From assembly GCA_900491605.1 (NCBI GenBank), contig UESW01001791.1:385181-449180 (forward strand): a stretch of 64,000 bases of DNA. The letters run 5' to 3'. Below are positions 56,151 through 64,000 of this stretch, piece by piece. Both the position numbers and the translations under genes were made by a program. The notes beneath the pieces are model-generated. The model made no database searches. It saw only the letters and a program-made list of their open reading frames with translations, and was not told the origin of the DNA. Origin of the DNA: Calamus simplicifolius. Its lineage: Eukaryota > Streptophyta > Magnoliopsida > Arecales > Arecaceae. Within the stretch, counting starts at the first letter, position 1, and the number at the start of each line of letters is the position of its first letter.

Positions 56151-56380
56151 AAGTCACCTTCTTCAAACGTCGGTGAAGATGGACATCCTTCTCTCCGGAC
56201 CCCTGCAAAAAAGTCCCCGGAGACCGGTTGTTCCGATGGGGACCCTCCGATGCTCAAGTCAGTTACTCGGGCTCAGACAAGAACCGCTCAGTGGAAAGAA
56301 GCTGAGACAGTTAGGGTTTTGCTAGGAGGAAAAAAGCTAGAAAACCAGAGTTCGGATCCCTACTTACAGTGCGGGCATGG

Positions 56381-56389
56381 GTTTTTATA
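56381..56389 (-). promoter_or_regulatory. TATA-like box on the - strand of macro-unit 1
   Basis: TATAAAAAC on the - strand, also at 58670-58678, 61088-61096 and 63485-63493 in the other units, followed downstream on that strand by a constant leader of about 240 bases. This resembles the promoter and R-U5 part of an LTR in reverse direction, but I cannot place the LTR ends. Confidence 0.4.
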
Positions 56390-56764
56390 CCTGTCCGAAT
56401 ATCCCATCTTACTATTCGAAAGATTACCATCGTACCATCATTGTGCGCGCCGGAGGCATCCCGCGATACCTGTCAACATGGTGTCACACATGTCTAGCAG
56501 CCACGGTTGTATTTGGTGCGAGCCGTTGCTTGATATGACCGCGCACAGTTGCAAGTGGCAGCGAGTCGTACTCTGTAACAGGGCACAGTCACACGTAGGA
56601 ACATGCAGTGCAACATACGCCGTTATGAGGCATGGCCGCAAGCAGCCATGGGCGCACAGAGAGTCATGTGGAGCACGGAGAGTCACGTGGGCGCGCCAGG
56701 TGGCCCGGAGCTATCGTTTGGTTCGAAGGCTGGTCCGCGTGCTAAACACTGATGATGCCCGCAC

Positions 56765-57530
56765 ACCCCGAGACCGAAGGGGTCTCGGGGTCGAGAGATA
56801 GTGATCTCACCCCAAGACCGAAGGGGGTTCCGGGGGTGAGATAATGCCGGTGTACCCCGAGATCGGAGGGGGGTCTCGGGTCGAGATATGGTGATCCCAC
56901 CCCGAGACCGGTGGGGGGTCTCGGGGGTGAGATAATGCTGCTGCACCCCAAGACCGGAGGGGGTCTCGGGGTCGAGATATGGTGATCCCACCCGAGACCA
57001 GTGGGGGTCTCGGGGGTGAGATAATGCTGGTACACCCCGAGACCGGAGGGGGGGTCTCGGGGTCAAGATATGGTGATCCCACCCCGAGACCAGTGGGGGT
57101 CTCGGGGGTGAGATAATGCTGGTGCACCCCGAGACCGGAGGGGGGGTCTCGGGGTCGAGATATGGTGATCCCACCCCGAGACCAGAGGGGGTCTCGGGGG
57201 TGAGTCAATGCTGGTGCACCCTGAGATCGGAGGGGGGTCTCGGGGTCAAGATATGGTGATCCCACCCCGAGACTGGAGGGGGGTCTCGGGGGTGAGTCAA
57301 TGCTGGTGCACCACGAGACCGGAGGGGGGTCTCATGATGGAGATATGGTGATCCCACCCCGAGACCGTAGGGGGTCTCGGGGGTTAGACAATGCTGGTGC
57401 ACCCCGAGACCGGAGGGGGGGTCTCGGGGTCGAGATATGGTGATCCCACCCCGAGACTGGAGGGGTCCCGGGGGTGAGATAATGCTGGTGCACCCCGAGA
57501 CCGAAGGAGGATCTCGGGGTCGAGATATGG
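56765..57530. repeat. Minisatellite array 1
   Basis: About 8-9 copies of a unit of about 90 bases. Each unit has two 45-base halves: one starts CACCCCGAGACCGG and ends GATATGGTGATC, the other starts CCACCCCGAGACCGG and ends AGATAATGCTGGTG. Each half has a palindrome (CCCCGAGACC...GGTCTCGGGG). Confidence 0.9.
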
Positions 57531-58105
57531 TGGTCTCCGTTAGCTGCTGTTACCTTTTATTCTAACGATGCAGGATCAGTCATATCAGATGCCCCCTTAC
57601 CCCTGAGGCAAAGTGGGTCCCACTGATGAGGTGAAAGGGGTGTTCTTCTCCACGTGGCTGATCCCCGCCCATATTTTTTATGCGGACGACATGGGGATAT
57701 GACAAGGCGGCCGCCTCCGTACACTGTGCCCATCACGATCGACCTCAAGAGAAAACTGGCCCTTCAAAGTCTGCGCGAAAAGTTGCACCATCATTACCTC
57801 TCATAGCGGCAACGTCAGCGGAGTCCCATCATTGGCCGGAGGCATACTGCACCACGCGCTGGGCGTCCCTCGAGGTGAACCAGCCTATGGTGGGGGCCAT
57901 GTGGCCAACGAGACGAGGCAGGATGATTTGAAAACCCAATAAATCCAAACGAGGGGTTGAATCTGGCCATATCGCTTCCGCTATCGTCGTCTTCCTCTGT
58001 GCCTGTGCTCTGATCTCCCCTGCAACCCGAGAGCTTGTGCTTGGCTTTCCTTCCTTCAGGTCAGTTCTTTGTCCATTTCGGACTCCTCCATCCCTTCTTT
58101 TGCTC

Positions 58106-58324
58106 ATGAGCTCTCCATCCTGGACTTCGGAGGACGATTCGGAGAATCGTCCTTCCTCTGAGAGGCACTGTACCACTCTCGTACCTTCACCTTCTCCTTC
58201 GCTTGAGTGGTCTACTGATTCAGAGGACCGTGCCCCCTATCCCGATGATGGGTCGCCGATGGAGCCCCATCGAGAACCTCCTCGAGGGTGGAGGGGTCCT
58301 CGGAGGGGACTGCCTCCACGGTAA
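58106..58324 (+). pseudogene. Truncated reading frame in macro-unit 1
   Basis: An ATG at 58106 opens MSSPSWTSEDDSENRPSSE, Ser/Glu-rich, and stops at 58322. In another frame the sequence goes on with RDVELFLPTPDDRVISS-like text and ends where the next - strand leader starts. The later part resembles the start of the gypsy-type domain (PF04195) found in an extra ORF of plant Tat elements. The same truncated frame occurs at 60502-60850 and 62900-63260. The call is tentative. Confidence 0.4.
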
Positions 58325-59069
58325 CAGGTCTAGATTTGGCAAAAACCCGGGCCCGTTACCAAATTCCCTGGGATGTTGAGCTTTTTCTGCCGACTCCCGA
58401 TGATAGGGTCATCTCCTCCCAACCCGGTCGGGTGGCCCAAGTCACCTTCTTCAAATGTCGGTGAATACGGATGTCCTTCTCTCTGGACCCCTGCAAGAAA
58501 AGTCCCCGAAGACCGGTTGTTCCGGTGGGGACCCTCCGACTCTCAAGTCAGTTACTCGGGCTCAGACAAGAACCGCTCAGCGGAAAGGAGCTGAGATAGT
58601 TAGGGTTTTCCTAGGAGGAAGAAAGCTAGAAAACCAGAGTTTGGATCCCTACTTACAGTGTGGGTGTATGTTTTTATACCAGTCCAAATATCCCATCTTA
58701 CTGTTTCGGAAGATTGCCGTCGTACCATCATTGTGCGCGCTGGAGGCGTCTCGTGATACCTGTCAACATGGTGTCACACGTGTCTAGCAGCCGCGGCTGT
58801 ATTTGGTGCATGCCGTTGCTTGACATGACCACGCACAGTTGCAAGGGTAGCGAGTCGTACTCCGTAATGGGGCACAGTCACGCACAGGAACATGCAGTAC
58901 ACCATACGCCGTTATGAGGCATGGCCGCAAGCAGCCATGGGCGCACGGAGAGTCACATGGAGCACGGAGAGTCACGTGGAGCACGGAGAGTCATGTGGGC
59001 GCGCTAGGTGGCCCGGAGCTGTCATTTGGTTCGAAGGCTGGTCCGCATGCTAAACGCTGATGATGCCCG

Positions 59070-59930
59070 CACACCCCGAGACCGAAGGGGGTCTCGAGGT
59101 CGAGAGATAGTGATCTCACCCCGAGACTGGAGGGGTCCTGGGGGTGAGATAATGTCGGTATACCCTGAGACCGGAGGGGGGTCTCAGGGTCGAGATATGG
59201 TGATCCCACCCCGAGACCGGTGGGTGTCTCGGGGGTGAGATAATGCTGGTGCACCCCGAGATCGGAGGGGGGTCTCGGGGTCGAGATATGGTGATCCCAC
59301 CCCGAGACCGGTGGGGGTCTCGGGGTGAGATAATGCTGGTGCACCCCAAGACCGGAGGGAGGTCTCGGGGTCGAGATATGGTGATCCCACCCCGAGACCG
59401 ATGGGGGTCTCGGTGGTGAGATAATGCTGGTGCACCCAGAGATCGGAGGGGGGGTTTCGGGATCGAGATATGGTGATCCCACCCAGAGACCGGAGGGGGG
59501 GTCTCGAGGTCGAGATATGGTGATCCCACCTCGAGACCGGAGGGGGTATCGGGGGTGAGTCAATGATAGTGCACCCCGAGACAGGAGGGGGGTCTCGGGG
59601 TCGAGATATGGTGATCCCACCCCGAGACCGGAGGGGGTCTCGGGGGTGAGACAATGCTGGTGCACCCCGAGACCGAAGGGGGGTCTCGGGGGTGAGTCAA
59701 TGCTGGTGCACCACGAGACTGGAGGGGGGTCTTAGGGTCTAGATATGGTGATCCCACCCCGAGACCGGAGGGGGTCTCGGGGGTGAGACAATGCTGGTGC
59801 ACCCCGAGACCGGAGGGGGGTCTCAGGGTCGAGATATGGTGATCCCACCTCGAGACCGGAGGGGGTCCTGGGGGTAAGATAATGCTGGTGCACCCCGAGA
59901 CCGGAGGGGGATCTCGGGGTCAAGATTTGG
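59070..59930. repeat. Minisatellite array 2
   Basis: About 9-10 copies of the same 90-base unit. Neighbouring units differ by one-base changes in the G-runs and at one base of the loop (GGAG or GGTG). Confidence 0.9.
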
Positions 59931-61474
59931 TGGTCTCCGTTAGCTGCTGTTACCTTTTATTCTAACGATGCGGGATCAGTCATATCAGATGCCCTCTCAC
60001 CCCTGAGGCGAAGCGGGTCCCACTGATGAGGTGAAAGGGGTGTTCTCCACGTGGCTGATCCCCACCCACATTTTCTATGCGGATGACATGGGGAATGTGA
60101 GAAGGCGGCCGCCTCCGTACACTGTGCCCGCCACGATCGACCTCGAGAGAAAACTGGCCCTTCGAAGTCTGCGTGAAAAGCTGCACCATCATTACCTCTC
60201 ATAGCGGCGACATCAGCGGAGTCCCATCATTGGTCGAAGGCGTACCGCACCATGCGCTGGGCGTCCCTCGAGGTGAACCAGCCTATGGTGGGGAGCCATG
60301 TGGCCGACGAGACGAGGCGGGATGATTTAAAACCCAATAAACCCAAACGAGGGGTTGAATCTGGCCATATTGCTTCCGCTATCGTCGTCTTCCTCTGTGC
60401 CTGTGCTCTGATCTCCCCTGCAACCCGAGAGCTTATGCTTGGCTTTCCTTCCTTCAGGTTAGTTCTTTGTCCATTCCGGACTTCTCCATCCCTTCTTTTG
60501 CCATGAGCTCTCCATCCTGGACTTCGGAGGACAATTCGGAGATTCGTCCTTCCTTTGAGAGGCACTGTACCTCTCTCGCACCTTCTCCTTCATCCTCCAC
60601 TTGAGTGGTCCACTGATTCAGAGGACCGCGTCCCCCTGGCCCGGCGACGGGTCGCCGGTGGAGCCCCATCGAGGAGCCGCTGGCCGGAGGCCGGCACCTC
60701 CTCGAGGGTGGAGGGGTCCCCGAAGGGGACTGCCTCCACGGTAATAGGTCTGGATTTGGCAAAATCTGGGCCCATTACCAGATTCCCCGGGACGTTGAGC
60801 TTTTTCTGCCGACTCCCGATGATAGGGTCATCTCCTCCCGACCCGGTCGGGTGGCCCAAGTCACCTTCTTCAAACATCGGTGAAGACAGACGTCCTTCTC
60901 TCTGGACCCCTACAAGAAAAGTCTCCAGAGACCGGTTGTTCCGGTGGGGACCCTCCGACGCTCAATTAGTTACTCAGGCTCAGACAAGAACTGCTCAGTG
61001 GAAAGGAGCTGAGACAGTTAGGGTTTTGCTAGGAGGAAGAAAGCTAGAAAACCAGAGTTTGGATTCCTACTTACAGTGTGGGCGTGTGTTTTTATACCTA
61101 TCCGAATATCCCATCTTACTGTTCCAAAAGATTGCCATCGTACCATCATTGTGCGCGCCGGAAGCATCCCGTGATACCTATCAACATGGTGTCACACGTG
61201 TCTAGCAGCCGCGGTTGTATTTGGTGCGCGCCGTTGCTTGACATGACCACGCACAGTTGCAAGTGGTAGCGAGTCATACTCCGTAACGGGGCACAGTCAT
61301 GCACAGGAACATGCAGTGCACCATACGCCGTTATGAGGCATGGCCGCAAGCAGCCATGGGTGCACACGGAGAGTCACGTGGAGCACGGAGAGTCATGTGG
61401 GAGCGCTAGGTGGCCCGGAGCTGTCGTTTGGTTCGAAGGCTGGTCCGCATGCTAAACGCTGATGATGCCTGCGC

Positions 61475-62330
61475 ACCCCAAGACCGAAGGGGGTCTCGAG
61501 GTCGAGAGATAGTGATCTCACCCCGAGACTGGAGGGGGTTCCGGGGGTGAGATAATGCCGGTATACCCCGAGACCGGAGGGGGTCTCGGGGTCGAGATAT
61601 GGTGATCCCACCTCGAGACCGGTGGGTGTCTCGGGGGTGAGATAATGCTGGTGCACCCCGAGACCGGAGGGGGGGTCTTGGGGTCGAGATATGGTGATCC
61701 CACCCCGAGACCGGTGGGGGTCTCGGGGGTGAGATAATGCTGGTGCACCCCAAGACCGGAGGGGGTCTCGGGGTCGAGATATGGTGATCCCACCCCGAGA
61801 CCGATGGGGGTCTCGGGGGTGAGATAATGCTGGTGCACCCAGAGACCGGAGGGAGGGTCTCAGGGTCGAGATATGGTGATCCCACCCCGAGACCGAAGGG
61901 GGTCTCGGGGGTGAGTCAATGATGGTGCACCCCAAGACCGGAGGTGGGTCTCGGGGTCGAGATATGGTGATCCCACCCCGAGACCGGAGGGGGTCTCGGG
62001 GGTGAGACAATGCTAGTGCACCCCGAGACCGGAGGGGGGTCTCGGGGTCGAGATATGGTGATCCCATCCCAAGATCGGAGGGGGTCTCGGGGGTGAGTCA
62101 ATGCTGGTGCACCACGAGACCGGAGGGGGTCTTGGGGTCGAGATATGGTGATCCACCCCGAGACCGGAGGGGGTCTCTGGGGTGAGACAATGCTGGTGCA
62201 CCCCGAGACCGGAGGGGGGTCTCAGGGTCGAGATATGGTGATACCACCTCGAGACCGGAGGGGGTCCTGGGAGTAAGATAATGCTGTTGCACCCCGAGAC
62301 CGGAGGGGGGTCTCGGGATCGAGATTTGGT
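61475..62330. repeat. Minisatellite array 3
   Basis: About 9-10 copies. The order of loop variants resembles array 2 more than array 1. Confidence 0.9.
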
Positions 62331-63759
62331 AGTCTCCGTTAGCTGTTGTTACCTTTTATTCTAATGATGCGGGATCAGTCATATTAGATGCCCTCTCACC
62401 CCTGAGGCGAAGCTGGTCCCACTGATGAGGTGAAAGGGGTGTTCTCCACGTGGCTGATCCCCGCCCACATTTTTTATGCGGACGACATGGGGAATTTGAG
62501 AAGGCGGCGGCCTTCGTACACTATGCCCGCCACGATCGACCTGAGAGAAAACTGGCCCTTCGAAGTCTGAGTAAAAAGCTGCACCATCATTACCTCTCAT
62601 AGCGGCGACGTCAGCGGAGTCCCATCATTGGTCGGAGGCGTACCGCACCATGCGCTGGGCGTCCCTCGAGGTGAACCAGCCTATGGTGGGGGCCATGTGG
62701 CCGACGAGACGAGGCGAGATGATTTGAAAACCCAATAAACCCAAACGAGGGGTTGAATCTGGCCATATCGCTTCCGCTATCGTCGTCTTCCTCTGTGCCT
62801 GTGCTCTGATCTCCCCTGCAACCCGAGAGCTTGTGCTTGGCTTTCCTTCCTTCAGGTTAGTTCTTTGTCCATTCCGGACTTCTCCATCCCTTCTTTTGCC
62901 ATGAGCTCTCCATCCTGGACTTCGGAGGACGATTCGGAGATTCATCCTTCCTCTGAGAGGCACTGTACCTCTCCCGCACCTTCTCCTTCATCCTCCGCTT
63001 GAGTGGTCCACTGATTCAGAGGACCGCATCTCCCTGGCCCGGCGACGGGTCGCCTGTGGAGCCCCATTGAGGAGCCGCTGGCCGGAGGCCGGCACCTCCT
63101 CGAGGGTGGAGGGGTCCCCGGAGGGGACTGCCTCCACGGTAATAGGTCTGGATTTGGCAAAAATCTGGGCCCATTACCAGATTCCCGGGACGTTGAGCTT
63201 TTTTGCCGACTCCCGATGATAGGGTCATCTCCTCCCGACCCGGTCGGGTGGCCCAAGTCACCTTCTTCAAATGTCGGATGAAGATGGACGTCGTTCTCTC
63301 GGACCCCTACAAAAAAGTCCCCGGAGACCGGTTGTTCCGATGGGGACCCTCTGACGCTCAAGTCAGTTACTCGGGCTCAGACAAGAACCGCTCAGCGGAA
63401 AGGAGCTGAGACAGTTAGGGTTTTGTTAGGAGGAAGAAAGCTAGAAAACCAGAGTTCGGATCCCTACTTACAGTGTGGGCGTGTGTTTTTATACCTGTCC
63501 GAATATCCCATCTTACTGTTCCGAAAGATTACCGTCGTACCATCATTGTGCGCACCGGAAGCATCCCGCGATACCTGTCAACATGGTGTCACACGTGTCT
63601 AGCAGCCGTGGTTGTATTTGGTGCGTGCTGTTGCTTGACATGACCACGCACAGTTGCAAGTGGTAGCGAGTCATACTCCGTAACGGGGCACAGTCACGCA
63701 CAGGAACATGCAGTGCACCATACGCCGAGGTCATCATCGAGAGATAGGGAGCTCAGGTG

Positions 63760-64000
63760 AGACTGCTGGTGCACCCCAAGACCGGAGGGGGGTCTCGGGG
63801 TCGAGATATGGTGATCCCACCTCGAGACCGATGGGAGTCTCAGGGGTGAGATAATGCTGGTGCACCCAGAGACCGGAGGGGGGGTCTCGGGGTCGAGATA
63901 TGGTGATCCCACCCCGAGACCGGAGGCGGTCTCGGGGGTGAGTCAATGCTAGTGCACCCCGAGACCGGAGGGGGGGTCTCGGGGTCGAGATATGGTGATC
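63760..64000. repeat. Minisatellite array 4, cut by the window end
   Basis: At least 2.5 units. In this macro-unit the sequence between the - strand leader and the array is shorter: the stretch of about 290 bases equivalent to 61330-61475 plus the first array units is replaced by a short unrelated phrase (63727-63765). Confidence 0.8.

Larger units (their letters stand above)
56143..64000. repeat. Macrosatellite of about 2.3-2.4 kb units (three full and one partial)
   Basis: The anchor AAGTCACCTTCTTCAAA occurs at 56151, 58439, 60858 and 63255 (spacing 2288, 2419 and 2397). The anchor GTTAGCTG(C/T)TGTTACC occurs at 57539, 59939 and 62338 (spacing 2400 and 2399). Each unit has, in order, a leader-like part with a TATAAAAAC box on the - strand, a minisatellite array, a second leader-like part, and a short reading frame. 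Units differ by scattered substitutions and array length. The block runs past the window end. Confidence 0.92.

Noticed and set aside
56765..57530. CRISPR-like regular repeats
   Set aside because: The units have no unique spacers of constant size, and the context is a plant genome with retroelements.
56683..59665. Long overlapping open frames on the - strand with repeated RPRDPLRSRG-like text
   Set aside because: They follow the minisatellite and are open in several frames at once, as expected from a G/C-rich repeat that has few stop triplets. No start signal or domain is seen.
61393..62067. 224-codon frame on the - strand
   Set aside because: Same repeat array read in one of its open frames; not a gene.

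Overview
The window is plant nuclear DNA, most likely a monocot and possibly a palm. That assignment is inferred from the mix of large Ty1/copia and Ty3/gypsy elements, the GC-rich coding style of the one host gene and the look of a NUP1-like pseudogene; no marker fixes the species. Almost everything is transposable elements, many nested, plus two damaged host genes and a tandem repeat block at the right end. I see no rRNA, tRNA or CRISPR array, and no gene that is clearly intact.

Left block (1-26.3 kb). A SIRE-type copia element whose 5' part lies outside the window ends at 6747. It sits in the pol of another, unrelated copia element (6748-8580), whose 3' LTR starts at 8581. A second, complete SIRE-type element (9884-19990, TSD TCTTT) interrupts that LTR, which resumes at 19996 and ends near 20414. 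It then abuts the 3' part of an antisense Tat-type gypsy element (20415 to about 26330) with gag, protease, RT, RNase H, a second archaeal-type RNase H and integrase. The two SIRE elements share clusters of the short palindrome GGAGTCGACTCC in their LTRs and again before a third open reading frame after pol.

Middle block (26.3-35.3 kb). A host gene of the 'probable F-box protein At4g22030' family has its TATA box at 26738 and ATG at 26877. A complete copia element (26930-33886, TSD GAATC) is inserted at codon 18. Removing the element and one TSD copy restores the frame exactly. A second lesion, an apparent one-base loss near 34836, separates the last 88 codons.

Right-middle block (35.3-56.1 kb). 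A 4.4-kb MULE (35328-39725) has terminal inverted repeats, a 9-bp TSD, palindromic subterminal repeats, a decayed plant-mobile-domain gene on the + strand and the N-terminal half of a MULE transposase on the - strand. From 42725 to about 56150 lie five exons of a NUP1/NUP136-like nucleoporin pseudogene in correct order and phase. Their introns hold a 6-kb hAT element (46042-52000, 8-bp TSD) and a solo LTR (53816-55737, TSD GGTAT).

Right end (56.15-64.0 kb). A macrosatellite of about 2.3-2.4 kb units runs off the window. Each unit carries its own minisatellite of about 90 bp (two 45-bp halves, each with a palindrome), retroelement-like leader sequence and a truncated reading frame.
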